Positions 1 to 6,647 are shown, counted from the first letter of the stretch. The stretch: DNA of 11,331 bases from an uncultured Oscillibacter sp. (GCA_948902155.1 CAQVQZ010000055.1:1-11331); one strand, 5' to 3'. Translations and numbers: made by a program. The notes: generated from the sequence alone by a model not told the origin.

Positions 1-891
1 GTCCAGGCCAAGCTGGGCTGGCAGGTGAACACCTGGGCCGTGGGCGATCTGGTGAAGGTGATGAACGAAGTCACCGGCGCGGAGATCGACGCCCTGATGG
101 AGACCTATAAGGCCAGCTATGACGTCGCCACGGACAACGTGGAGGCCATCCGCTATCAGGCCCGGGAGGAAATCGCCATCAAGAAGATGATGGACGCCGA
201 GGGCTGCATGGCGTTCTCCAACACCTTCCAGGACCTCTACGGCATGGAGCAGCTGCCGGGCCTGGCCTCCCAGCACCTCATGGCTCAGGGCTACGGCTAT
301 GGCGGCGAGGGCGACTGGAAGGTATCGGCCATGACCGCCATCCTGAAAGCCATGGGCGAGGGCGGCAACGGCTGTTCCCTGTTCATGGAGGACTACACGT
401 ACAACCTGGAGCCCGGCAAGGAGTACAGCCTGGGCGCCCACATGCTGGAGGTCTGCCCCTGCTGCGCGGCGGAGCGCCCCCGGATTGAGACCCACCACCT
501 GGGCATCGGCATGAACGAGAAGGACCCCGCCCGGCTGGTCTTCGAGGGCAAGCCCGGCGACGCCATCGTGGTCAGCCTCATCGACATGGGCGGCCGCCTG
601 CGGCTGATCTGCCAGGACATCCACTGCGTCAAGCCCATCCTGCCCATGCCGAACCTCCCCGTGGCCCGCGTCATGTGGCAGGCGGAACCCAGCCTGACCT
701 CCGGCGTGGAGTGCTGGATCACCGCCGGAGGAGCCCATCACACGGTCCTGAGCTATGACGTGACGGCGGAGCAGATGAAGGACTGGGCCAACATGCTGGA
801 CATCGAGTTCGTCCACATCACCAAGGACACCACGGTGGAGAGCCTGGAACACGACCTGTTCCTCTCCGATCTGGCCTGGAAACTGAGATAA
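1..891 (+). CDS. araA: L-arabinose isomerase, C-terminal part (5' end outside window)
   Basis: Converts L-arabinose to L-ribulose in the cytoplasm, the first step of arabinose breakdown. The frame is open from base 1, so the gene begins upstream; about 296 residues are present of roughly 500 usual for AraA, leaving about 200 N-terminal residues missing. Family landmarks in order are [11 protein letters not shown] (visible residues 98-108), [39 protein letters not shown] and AGGAHHT. By comparison with E. coli AraA, the active-site acids are the Glu in GEGDWK and the Glu in MEDYTY, and the metal-binding histidines lie in GAHMLEVCP and GGAHHT; all are intact. It ends with TAA directly before a hairpin repeat and araD, so the two genes probably form one operon. 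An internal GTG at 25 is only an apparent start. Identification is firm. Confidence 0.96.
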   Translation, partial: VQAKLGWQVNTWAVGDLVKVMNEVTGAEIDALMETYKASYDVATDNVEAIRYQAREEIAIKKMMDAEGCMAFSNTFQDLYGMEQLPGLASQHLMAQGYGYGGEGDWKVSAMTAILKAMGEGGNGCSLFMEDYTYNLEPGKEYSLGAHMLEVCPCCAAERPRIETHHLGIGMNEKDPARLVFEGKPGDAIVVSLIDMGGRLRLICQDIHCVKPILPMPNLPVARVMWQAEPSLTSGVECWITAGGAHHTVLSYDVTAEQMKDWANMLDIEFVHITKDTTVESLEHDLFLSDLAWKLR

Positions 892-986
892 CCTACTTTT
901 TCTTGTAAGAAAAAGTAGGCAAAAAGAACTTTATCGCGCTATGGGGCTGGTTCCGCACAGAAATCTCTGCGACGGCAACCGGCCCC
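892..986. repeat. Two-hairpin intergenic repeat between araA and araD
   Basis: The first hairpin begins one base after the araA stop codon: arms 892-904 and 907-919 pair perfectly over 13 bp around a 2-nt loop. A second, imperfect hairpin has outer arms 943-952 and 977-986 (one G-T pair) and an inner stem around 955-970. Neither is followed by a T-run on either strand, so this is not a standard terminator. It could tune araD expression relative to araA or protect the araA mRNA end. Sequences of this look recur in gut Clostridia as far as I remember; I could not check copy number. Confidence 0.75.
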
Positions 987-996
987 GGCACGCATT

Positions 997-1002
997 GAGG
1001 AG
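997..1002 (+). promoter_or_regulatory. Ribosome binding site deciding the araD start
   Basis: GAGGAG lies 7 nt before the ATG at 1010. It supports that start over the in-frame ATG at 941, which falls within the second hairpin and has no such site. Confidence 0.8.
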
Positions 1003-1009
1003 ATTGTAT

Positions 1010-1708
1010 ATGCTGGAAGAACTGAAAAAACAGGTCTGCGAAGCAAACCTGCTGCTGCCGAAATACGGCCTGATCACCTTCACCTGGGGCAACGTCTCCG
1101 GAATCGACCGGGAGCAGAGCCTGATGGTCATCAAGCCCTCCGGCGTGGAATACGACGATATGAAGCCCGACGACATGGTGGTGGTGAGCCTGGAGACCGG
1201 AGCGCGGGTGGAGGGCCGCTATAAGCCCTCCAGCGACACGGACACCCACCTGGCTCTGTACAAGGCGTTCCCGTCCCTGGGCGGCATCGTCCATACCCAT
1301 AGCCGCTGGGCCACCTCCTTCGCCCAGGCGGGGAAGGGCGTCCCCGCCCTGGGGACCACGCAAGGAGATTATTTCTACGGCGAGATTCCCTGTACCCGGA
1401 AGATGACTCCAGAGGAGATCACCGGGAGCTACGAGCTGGAGACAGGAAACATCATCATCGAAACCTTCCGCCAGCGGAAGATCGACCCCTCCCAGGTCCC
1501 GGCGGTGCTGGTCCACAGCCACGGCCCCTTTGCATGGGGCAAGGACCCCTTCAACGCCGTCCACAACGCCGTGGTGCTGGAGGAATGCGCTTTCATGGAC
1601 TTCCACGCCATGGCCCTGACGCCGGGTCTGGAACCCATGCAGCAGGAGCTGCTGGATAAGCATTACCTCCGCAAGCACGGCCCCGGAGCCTACTACGGCC
1701 AGGGTTGA
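1010..1708 (+). CDS. araD: L-ribulose-5-phosphate 4-epimerase
   Basis: Class II aldolase-fold, metal-dependent epimerase that turns L-ribulose-5-phosphate into D-xylulose-5-phosphate, linking arabinose to the pentose phosphate pathway. It has 232 residues (E. coli AraD has 231), and the key positions keep the E. coli numbering: Asp76 in SSDTDTH, His95 and His97 in VHTHSRW, Asp120 in TQGD, His171 in VHSHG, and Tyr229 in the C-terminal GAYYGQG. The substrate-binding TFTWGNVSG segment is at residues 23-31. The start at 1010 gives the expected N-terminus (MLEELKKQV); starting at 941 would add 23 residues encoded by a hairpin repeat. It lies 118 bp after araA on the same strand and probably shares its transcript. 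SgaE/UlaF-type epimerases are close relatives, but the araA neighbour settles the role. Confidence 0.96.
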   Translation: MLEELKKQVCEANLLLPKYGLITFTWGNVSGIDREQSLMVIKPSGVEYDDMKPDDMVVVSLETGARVEGRYKPSSDTDTHLALYKAFPSLGGIVHTHSRWATSFAQAGKGVPALGTTQGDYFYGEIPCTRKMTPEEITGSYELETGNIIIETFRQRKIDPSQVPAVLVHSHGPFAWGKDPFNAVHNAVVLEECAFMDFHAMALTPGLEPMQQELLDKHYLRKHGPGAYYGQG

Positions 1709-1876
1709 CGGACGCGGCGTTCTTCTGCCCGGCAGAATCAAAAAGGCCCGCACAAATCCTGAACTTTTCAAGAGAACCGGGGAACCTGCCGGCAGTTACG
1801 CCGATCCACTGTCTGGGATAGGATAAGACGGCCAAACGGCCTGCTCCTCTTCTCCCATATACCATTGCCACACCAG

Positions 1877-1906
1877 GAAAAGGGCGGAGGAACATTCCTC
1901 CGCCCT
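1877..1906 (-). terminator. Intrinsic terminator of the PH-domain gene
   Basis: Arms 1881-1892 and 1895-1906 form a perfect 12-bp GC-rich stem with a 2-nt loop. On the minus strand it is followed by TTTT (one T already in the stem). It lies 17 bp beyond the stop of the gene at 1924-2340. The stem is symmetric but has no T-run on the plus strand, so it serves the minus-strand gene better than araD. Between araD and this hairpin (1709-1876) I see no gene and no clear plus-strand terminator. Confidence 0.65.
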
Positions 1907-1923
1907 CAACTGATTTCGTACTA

Positions 1924-2340
1924 TCAAACCTCGTCCATATCCAGCTCCGCGTCCTCGTCGTACTCCTGGCATACCGGCCCGTCCTCTCCGCCCAGGAGCT
2001 CCGTGGCCCGCATCCTCCGCCGGTCCTTCGCCGCCTCCACGTTCTTGTGGATCAGCTCCTTGACCTCTCTGGGATTTTTCACATTTTTCAAATCCAGGTG
2101 CGGGATGCTCTTATCCGAGGACACGACGCACACGGTCCCCACTCCGAAAATACGCTGCCCCAAGCTCATGGTCAGCCGCAGGTCCCGGACCCGGTAGAGC
2201 AGCACCTCGTCGCACCGGACATTCAGGAAGCCGGTTTCGCAGAACAGCCGGTCCTCGCTGAGGCGGTACCGGGTAAACGACAGCGGCATCCCCAAGAAGC
2301 GCTTGCGGTCCTTCCACAGATATTCGATGGATTCCATCAT
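1924..2340 (-). CDS. Small PH-domain (bPH/DUF304-like) protein
   Basis: A 138-residue protein with no predicted transmembrane segment. Residues about 15-95 read as a bacterial pleckstrin-homology-like beta domain: the pattern PLSFTRYRLSEDRLF, then ETGFLNVRCDEVLLYRVRDLRLTMSLGQRIFGVGTV, then a strand and a helix (NPREVKELIHKNVEAA). This matches the YdbS/bPH_2 style, in which 'DEVLLYRVRDL' and 'GTV.V.S.D' are typical. The C-terminal 25 residues are acidic (DEDAELDMDEV) and probably disordered. Two ATGs stand in tandem (2340 and 2337); a GGGGG site lies 4 and 7 nt upstream of them, so 2337 may be the true start. It has its own promoter and terminator and appears to be a single-gene unit. The cellular role is unknown. 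Confidence 0.75.
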   Translation of the reverse strand: MMESIEYLWKDRKRFLGMPLSFTRYRLSEDRLFCETGFLNVRCDEVLLYRVRDLRLTMSLGQRIFGVGTVCVVSSDKSIPHLDLKNVKNPREVKELIHKNVEAAKDRRRMRATELLGGEDGPVCQEYDEDAELDMDEV

Positions 2341-2361
2341 TCATCCCCCTTCCTGCTTTTC

Positions 2362-2390
2362 AGTATAGCATGTTTCAGCAGGATACGCAA
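2362..2390 (-). promoter_or_regulatory. Sigma-A-type promoter of the PH-domain gene
   Basis: Read on the minus strand: -35 TTGCGT (2385-2390), a 17-nt spacer, -10 TATACT (2362-2367), with TG one base upstream of the -10 (extended -10). The -10 lies about 21 nt before the start codon. Confidence 0.75.
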
Positions 2391-2448
2391 GGATTGGTAT
2401 TTTCGGAATCCTCTTTATAAAACCCTCTATTCAAGTAAATTCCCACGT

Positions 2449-2588
2449 CGTCGGAAGAAATTCCGCTCCATTTCTTCCTCCTCTCCCCACAAAATCTGCG
2501 GATTTTGCGGGGCCCCAAAGGAGGGCCTTTCCTCCCCCTTTTTTTCTAAAAAGCGGCTTTTTTCTGAACAGAATAACGTTGGCCCGCG
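2449..2588. repeat. Degenerate copy of the 8600-8963 repeat element (right half)
   Basis: It shares CGTCGGAAGAAATTCCGCTC exactly with 8772-8791, then the hairpin CCCACAAAATC..GATTTTGCGGGG and CCCCAAAGG, and ends with a T-rich hairpin and CTGAACAG..GTTGG, a diverged form of the 8918-8936 terminus. Compared with 8772-8953 it lacks the bases between two CCGCTC copies. I see no matching left terminus, so the copy is partial. It fills the gap between the helicase stop and the promoter of the PH-domain gene; no clear intrinsic terminator for the helicase is visible here. Confidence 0.75.
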
Positions 2589-2594
2589 CGCCGC

Positions 2595-4814
2595 TCACCC
2601 ATTCCCCCGATGCCCCGCCGCTCCCTTCCGCGTCTTCCGGTAGCAGTCGTCGCACAACCGCCCCCGGTGGTACAGCGGCAGCGCCTTCCCGCAGACGTCG
2701 CAGAAGCGGATGTTGTTCCGGAGCCGGTGGAGCAGAATCTCGTTGATTTCCTCCGCCACCCGCTCCCGGCTGTCGTAAAGCCGGTCCTCGTCCACCGGGC
2801 AGTCAAAGGCTTTCGCAAAGGAAAAATACAGGTCCAGCTTCCGATAATACTGCTCCAGCTCCGGCAGGGTCGGCTCCCCTTCCGGCAGTCCGGGCTGCTC
2901 GATCTCCGCCCCCTGCTGCCAGCGGTGCAGGAACTGGAAAAACAGGTCCCGCAGAGCTTCCTCCCGCTCGTCGAAGGGAATATTCGCCGCCCGCAGCTCC
3001 TGCTCCTTGGTAAGCAGGAACCCCATTTCCCGCATCTTGGAGATCAGGGAAATGTACCGGGAGATGTCCAGCTTGCGGTAGGGCTCCACCGTGGGCATCT
3101 TGTTCCACTCGGTGAGCACCTCCAACAGGTCGAAGTCCGCCTCGAGCACCAGATCGGAAAAACCCACCACGGCGTACTGTAACGGCGGCACCACCGCCTC
3201 CAGCCCCGCCCGGATGGCGGGCAGGTTCTGGGTGGCCCCCACATAGCCCTTGTTGTACATCCCGAACCGCCCCGCCCGCCCGGCGATCTGGCGGATCTCC
3301 TCCGGCTTCAGCTCCCGGCGCTCCACGCCGTCGAACTTCTCCGTCTCCATGAAGATGATCCGCCGGATAGGCAGGTTCAGCCCCATGCCGATGGCGTCGG
3401 TGGACACGATATACTCCATCTCCCCGGCGAGAAAGCCGTCCATCTGCCTCCGGCGGGTGGAATAGGGCAGGGCCCCGTAGATGATGGCCGGTTCCTTGCC
3501 GCTCTGGCGCAGGTCCTCCGCCACGCTGAGCACCCCCACCTTGGAGAAAGTGATCAGCGCGTCCCCCGGCTGGATGCGGTGGTAATCCACCGTGCGGTTC
3601 ATGCACACCAGCGGCGTGGTCCGCTGGTGCATTTCCACCTCCACGCTGTCGCCGCAGCTCTCGATGAGCCGCAAAAGCAGCTCCTTGGCCTCCGGCGCGG
3701 CGCACAGGTGGACCTCCGGGGCCAGCACGCCCAGGATCGCCCGGGTCCAGGCGTAGCCCCTCGGTCCGTCGGCGATCATCTGGCACTCGTCGATCACCGC
3801 CACGTCATACCGCCGCCGCAGCTCCAGCTTCTCCGCCGTGGCGGCCAGGTGGGTGTCCTCCTCCCGCAGGTCCTCCTCCTCGCCGGTGGACAGCCCGCAC
3901 TCCACCCCGGCGTCCAGCAGCGTCTCCTGGGCCTCCAGCGCCAGCAGCCGCAGGGGGGCCAGATAGATGCCCGTTTTCGCCCGCCGCAGCCGCTGAAACC
4001 CGGCGTAGGTCTTGCCCGTATTGGTGCCCCCCAGGTGCAGCACGAAGCGGCGGTGCATCCGGCGGGCCTCCGGGTACTCGTCCTTGGGGTTCAGGGCGAT
4101 CAGCAGCGACAAACTGGTCCGGATAGCCTGGGGCACATACCACACCGACCACACCGCTCCCAGCCCCTCCTGGAGCAGCTGGGACGCGGGGAACCCCTCC
4201 GCCTCCAGCATGGCCTCCAGGCCGGCCTCCGGCTGGGCGGCGGCGAACTCCCTACAGACCTGCCGGGCCGCGGCCAGCAGCACCCCGGGATACCGCTCAA
4301 ACACGGTCCTGGCCAGAGGGTGGTCGGCGTGGCCCCCCAGCCAGCCCCCGGCCCGGAGGAAGTTTTTCAGCGCTCCCGGCAGGCGCTTGCCGTCGCACCG
4401 CTGCTCCAGGGCCAGGAACTCGTTCAGCCAAGCCATGGCCTGGCCCGGACGCAGGCTCCGTCCTTTCGCCAGGGCGGGGAGCCGCGCCAGGACGGCGCTG
4501 TGGTAATACCCCGCCAGCCGCCACTCGGCGGAGTCCCCGATCTCCGCGCTCTCCCAAGCCTCCGCCAGCCCGTCGCGGGCCCGCCCGGTCCCCGGAGGCG
4601 GGGTCCGTTTGCCGCCGATCTCCCCGTGGCCGCCGACGAACTCCGGCGACGCCTCCGCCGCCTGGACAAGCTCCTTATCCCAGGCCCGGACGTTGAACCC
4701 GTTGGCCTGGAACACGTGGGGCTGCGGGAGAAGCTCCCGGATCAGCTCTTTGGTCCATCCCCGCTGCTTCAAAAAGGCCAAGGACCAATATTTTCTCCGA
4801 CCGCGCCTGGACAT
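2595..4814 (-). CDS. SUV3-like superfamily 2 RNA helicase with C-terminal zinc ribbon
   Basis: A 739-residue ATP-dependent helicase whose motifs match the SUV3 (mitochondrial degradosome) group better than DEAD-box or RecQ types. Walker A GGTNTGKT is at 262-269, a SUV3-like YLAPLRLLALEAQE at about 284-297, LSTGEE at 308-313, DECQ box at 342-345 with the following RGYAWTRAILG, AIIYGALP at 443-450, STDAIGMGLNLPIRRIIF at 471-488, and motif VI QIAGRAGRFG at 509-518. Residues 1-255 form an N-terminal region I do not recognise; it opens with a short helical segment (FLKQRGWTKELIRELL). The C-terminus carries CDVC-X12-CDDC (Cys705, 708, 721, 724), a probable zinc ribbon. By analogy it would unwind structured RNA for 3'-5' decay; that role is inference. 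The ATG at 4814 is chosen for its strong ribosome site; an upstream TTG at 4847 has none. Confidence 0.87.
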   Translation of the reverse strand: MSRRGRRKYWSLAFLKQRGWTKELIRELLPQPHVFQANGFNVRAWDKELVQAAEASPEFVGGHGEIGGKRTPPPGTGRARDGLAEAWESAEIGDSAEWRLAGYYHSAVLARLPALAKGRSLRPGQAMAWLNEFLALEQRCDGKRLPGALKNFLRAGGWLGGHADHPLARTVFERYPGVLLAAARQVCREFAAAQPEAGLEAMLEAEGFPASQLLQEGLGAVWSVWYVPQAIRTSLSLLIALNPKDEYPEARRMHRRFVLHLGGTNTGKTYAGFQRLRRAKTGIYLAPLRLLALEAQETLLDAGVECGLSTGEEEDLREEDTHLAATAEKLELRRRYDVAVIDECQMIADGPRGYAWTRAILGVLAPEVHLCAAPEAKELLLRLIESCGDSVEVEMHQRTTPLVCMNRTVDYHRIQPGDALITFSKVGVLSVAEDLRQSGKEPAIIYGALPYSTRRRQMDGFLAGEMEYIVSTDAIGMGLNLPIRRIIFMETEKFDGVERRELKPEEIRQIAGRAGRFGMYNKGYVGATQNLPAIRAGLEAVVPPLQYAVVGFSDLVLEADFDLLEVLTEWNKMPTVEPYRKLDISRYISLISKMREMGFLLTKEQELRAANIPFDEREEALRDLFFQFLHRWQQGAEIEQPGLPEGEPTLPELEQYYRKLDLYFSFAKAFDCPVDEDRLYDSRERVAEEINEILLHRLRNNIRFCDVCGKALPLYHRGRLCDDCYRKTRKGAAGHRGNG

Positions 4815-4820
4815 GCCCCG

Positions 4821-4830
4821 CACCCCCTTT
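4821..4830 (-). promoter_or_regulatory. Ribosome binding site deciding the helicase start
   Basis: AAAGGGGGTG on the minus strand ends 6 nt before the ATG at 4814. The in-frame TTG at 4847 has only AT-rich sequence upstream of it. Confidence 0.7.
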
Positions 4831-4867
4831 CGTCGGACATCGTTCAAAATCGTGTGTACAGGCTTCT

Positions 4868-4896
4868 AGTATACCCCACGATTCAAAAATCTTCAA
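4868..4896 (-). promoter_or_regulatory. Sigma-A-type promoter of the helicase gene
   Basis: Minus strand: -35 TTGAAG (4891-4896), 17-nt spacer, -10 TATACT (4868-4873). The -10 is about 53 nt upstream of the ATG at 4814. Its position also supports 4814 over 4847 as the start. Confidence 0.75.
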
Positions 4897-4919
4897 TGCC
4901 GGATTTCGACACAGCATAA

Positions 4920-5000
4920 TGTAGGGGGGTTATCAACCGCCCGTTTTTCCTCCAACCTGGGTATTTGCAGAAGAACGGGCGGCTGATAGCCGCCCCTACA
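4920..5000. repeat. 81-bp palindromic repeat with hairpin-in-arm structure
   Basis: Both ends are TGTAGGGG (right end inverted). The arms, about 4920-4948 and 4971-5000, are inverted copies with one single-base gap and two or three substitutions. Each arm holds its own small hairpin: GGTT/AACC on the left, and a perfect 8-bp GGGCGGCT/AGCCGCCC around GAT on the right. The unit could fold as one long hairpin or as two short ones. It resembles TGTAGGGGCGG-type repeats I recall from gut Clostridia; copy number cannot be checked here. Confidence 0.8.
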
Positions 5001-5036
5001 TGAAATCTCCAATTGAAACGTTCCCTTTCGCCCCCC

Positions 5037-5118
5037 AATGTCATTTGTTCCAGCGCACCATCGTCTTGACTCCCTTGAAAAAGGAGGTAAAAACAGCAAT
5101 CCTGAACCAAATGCCATT
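5037..5118. repeat. 82-bp element with 17-bp terminal inverted repeats
   Basis: Left end 5037-5053 and right end 5102-5118 are inverted copies with 3 mismatches in 17. Inside is a CTCCCTT..AAGGAG hairpin. The first 50 bases match 6244-6293 at 41 of 50 positions, and the first 20 resemble 8629-8648. This looks like a very small non-coding mobile element of the same family. The right end lies 12 bp from the stop of the 182-residue protein gene. Confidence 0.65.
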
Positions 5119-5129
5119 ACCCCCTCCCC

Positions 5130-5678
5130 CTACACCTCCTCCCCCAACACCCGCACCTCTCCCAAAGTCCGCTCCTTCGGATAAGGAACCAACCCCATCC
5201 TCTCCAGCAGCGCCCCCCAGGTCCTCAGCCCGTTCATCCCCGCCAGTGTATTCCAGGTCGGCAGCGCCCGGTCCCTTCGCCGGTTGTAATCCGCCTGCCC
5301 GGTACACCGGATGCGCCGGAAATCCTCCTGAAACAGCCGGTTCCACTCCCCCGCGCCCCTCTGCCCGTACCGGCTCCCGGCTCTGCCCTCCAGCGGATAA
5401 TAGCGGTCCCGAAACTCTCGCGCCGTCATCCCGAAACGGTTTTTCACCGTGGAGCAGCTGGGCATCTGCGGCGACGAAAACGCCCGGAGCGGAAGGCTCC
5501 CATGCTCCCGGACCCAGGTGTCGCAGGCGTCGAACATCGCCGCCTCCGACCAGTGGGCGAAAGGCAGCTCCTCCCGGCAGAGCGCCAGCCCGGCCAGAAT
5601 CTCCTCCTTCCGCCGCTTCCCGATTCGTGCCTTGGCCACGATCTCCGCCGCCTCCTCAAGAGCTTCCCTGCGCGTCAT
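5130..5678 (-). CDS. Unrecognised 182-residue protein with two weakly similar repeats
   Basis: I do not recognise the family with certainty. It is basic and soluble. Residues 1-33 are helical and charged. Two segments look like loose repeats: about 43-94 (W..A..FDACDTWVREHG..P.RAF then MPSCSTVKNRFGMTAREF) and about 112-163 (W...FQEDFRRI then LPTWNTLAGMNGLRTWGALLERMGL). The 'LPS..T....FG.W...L...GL' pattern recalls the homing-endonuclease-associated repeat found beside HNH nucleases and in some phage-borne DNA-binding proteins, but no nuclease motif is present. A GGG site lies 8 nt before the ATG. The gene begins 18 bp after the truncated sigG on the same strand, and its ribosome site lies next to the foreign tail of that frame, so it may be part of the DNA that cut sigG. 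Confidence 0.55.
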   Translation of the reverse strand: MTRREALEEAAEIVAKARIGKRRKEEILAGLALCREELPFAHWSEAAMFDACDTWVREHGSLPLRAFSSPQMPSCSTVKNRFGMTAREFRDRYYPLEGRAGSRYGQRGAGEWNRLFQEDFRRIRCTGQADYNRRRDRALPTWNTLAGMNGLRTWGALLERMGLVPYPKERTLGEVRVLGEEV

Positions 5679-5696
5679 CCCGCCATCCCTTTCTTC

Positions 5697-5999
5697 TCAA
5701 CTTCGGAAAGCAGTCGGCACCCCGTAGGTAGAGAATCTGACAGGCTGATTGATATCAAAGTTGTCAATGGCTTTGATCAGCCCCACGCAGCCCACCTGAA
5801 ACAGGTCGTCCACGTTCTCCCCCCGGCTGGAAAACCGCTGAATGACCGACAGCACCAGCCGCAGATTCCCCTCGATGAGCTGCCGCCGGGCCTCCTGGTC
5901 CCCCTCCTTGGTCCGGCGGAGCAGCGCCATGGTTTCCTCGTTCTTCAAAACCTTCAGCTTGGCGGTGTTGACCCCCGCGATCTCTACTTTTCCCTGCAT
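5697..5999 (-). pseudogene. sigG: Truncated sporulation sigma factor sigma-G
   Basis: The first 94 residues follow sigma-G closely: MQGKVEIAGVNTAKLKVLKN, then GNLRLVLSVIQRFSSRGENVDDLFQVGCVGLIKAIDNFD and VRFSTYGVP. In full-length sigma-G (about 257 residues) the next residues are MIIGEIRRYLRDN. Here the frame instead runs TAFRS and stops, with the junction near 5717. So regions 2.1-2.2 are present, while the rest of 2.3-2.4 (-10 recognition) and regions 3 and 4 are gone. The reading frame is clean and has a GGGGG ribosome site 8 nt before the ATG at 5999, so it may still be translated, but it cannot act as a normal sigma factor. It could be a dead fragment, or bind core polymerase or a sigma-G inhibitor. 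A functional sigG must be elsewhere if this strain sporulates. Confidence 0.85.
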
Positions 6000-6110
6000 G
6001 AAAGCCGCCCCCTTGTGTATATACTTCCCATGCGGCGGCGGGGCGTCTCCCGCCATGCGCCGCGATTTCAGTATCTCCAGCGCCGTTTTTTCCTATACTG
6101 GGACCTTTTG

Positions 6111-6221
6111 TCAAATCCTGTGCCGCCCCGCCGCCCGGAAGTCCTCCAGGGCCTCCAGCCCGACCCGACGGAGGTTTTCCGCCAGCTTTGGACGGATGTT
6201 GGGAAGATCGGTCAAATCCAT
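6111..6221 (-). pseudogene. 36-residue stump of a helix-hairpin-helix (TfoX C-terminal-like) protein
   Basis: Minus-strand ATG at 6221 with AGGAG about 6 nt upstream. The start MDLTDLPNIRPKLAENLRRVG is a helix-hairpin-helix signature typical of TfoX C-terminal-type proteins in Clostridia, normally about 80-90 residues. After EDFRAAG the sequence loses likeness and stops at TGA 6111-6113; the other frames downstream do not restore it. The usual NIG of the hairpin reads NIR. I read this as a truncated remnant. It lies upstream of the sigG fragment on the same strand, with no recognisable gene between them. Confidence 0.5.
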
Positions 6222-6243
6222 GAAAACTCCTATTTGTATACCC

Positions 6244-6405
6244 AGTGTCGTTCAGTTCAGCGCACCATCGCCTTGGCTCCCTTGAAAAGGGAGCTGCCAG
6301 CGCCGAAGGCGCTGACTGAGGGTTTCCTTTTCTAGGGTTTGCGCCGCAGTACCTGTAGGAGAAACCCTCCGCCATTTGCTTCGCAAATGCCATCTCCCTT
6401 TATCA
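6244..6405. repeat. Hairpin-rich repeat related to the 5037 and 8629 termini
   Basis: It opens with a GTGTCGTTCAGTTCAGCGC terminus, matching 5037-5086 at 41 of 50 positions. Then follow hairpins GCTCCCTT/AAGGGAGC (around 6275-6294), CAGCGCC-GAA-GGCGCTG (6298-6314), GAGGGTTTC/GAAACCCTC (6318-6326 with 6361-6369) and ATTTGC/GCAAAT (6374-6388). No matching right terminus is evident, so the end is approximate. Together with the next two entries it fills the gene-free stretch 6222-6647. Confidence 0.65.
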
Positions 6406-6459
6406 ACACAAATCAAGAGCAAACCAGGCTGTTTGCCCGCTCCGCGGCAAAAGCGCATA

Positions 6460-6506
6460 GCCGCGACTTAACTGATACGTTACGAGAGTTTATTTAAGTC
6501 GCGGCC
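6460..6506. repeat. 12-bp perfect inverted repeat with 23-nt loop
   Basis: GCCGCGACTTAA (6460-6471) is mirrored exactly at 6495-6506. There is no T-run on either side that would make it a typical terminator. It could be the edge of a repeat unit or a protein-binding site; I cannot choose. Confidence 0.6.
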
Positions 6507-6516
6507 GGGGAATTTC

Positions 6517-6592
6517 GCGCCTGCGGGCGCGCCCAATGGGCTCCGCCCCTTGGAACCCCGCAGCCTTTGAAAAGGCTGGCGAAACTTTTTTC
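6517..6592. repeat. Clustered GC hairpins of a Clostridia-style repeat
   Basis: Three hairpins in a row: CGCGCC/GGCGCG (6517-6532), CCAA..GGGC-TCC-GCCC..TTGG (6534-6554) and CAGCCTT/AAGGCTG (6562-6579), followed by GCGAAACTTTTTT. The minus-strand reading AGTTTCGCCAGCC..CCAAGGGGCGGAGCCC looks like an intergenic repeat I remember from many Oscillospiraceae and Lachnospiraceae. It may act as a weak plus-strand terminator because of the T-run at 6588-6593. Confidence 0.55.
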
Positions 6593-6647
6593 CTGCGCTC
6601 CGCGCTCCCCTGTTCAGATTCACATTTTTCAAACCTTCTCCCCAGGA

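Noticed and set aside
892..919. Intrinsic terminator after araA
   Set aside because: Strong stem, but followed by CAAAAAGAAC on the plus strand and no T-run on the minus strand; araD follows with a good ribosome site.
1723..1737. Terminator after araD (TTCTGCC/GGCAGAA)
   Set aside because: 7-bp stem with a 1-nt loop and no T-run after it.
4815..4847. TTG start adding 11 residues to the helicase
   Set aside because: No ribosome site upstream, while the ATG at 4814 has AAAGGGGGTG at correct spacing.
3579..4919. 446-codon plus-strand open frame opposite the helicase
   Set aside because: It is the antisense of a gene with clear helicase motifs; its product is rich in Pro, Gln, Gly and Arg, as expected of a shadow in GC-rich DNA.
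5000..5731. 243-codon plus-strand open frame
   Set aside because: Low-complexity Pro/Ser-rich translation opposite the 182-residue gene, entering a repeat; the minus-strand frame is more protein-like and has a ribosome site.
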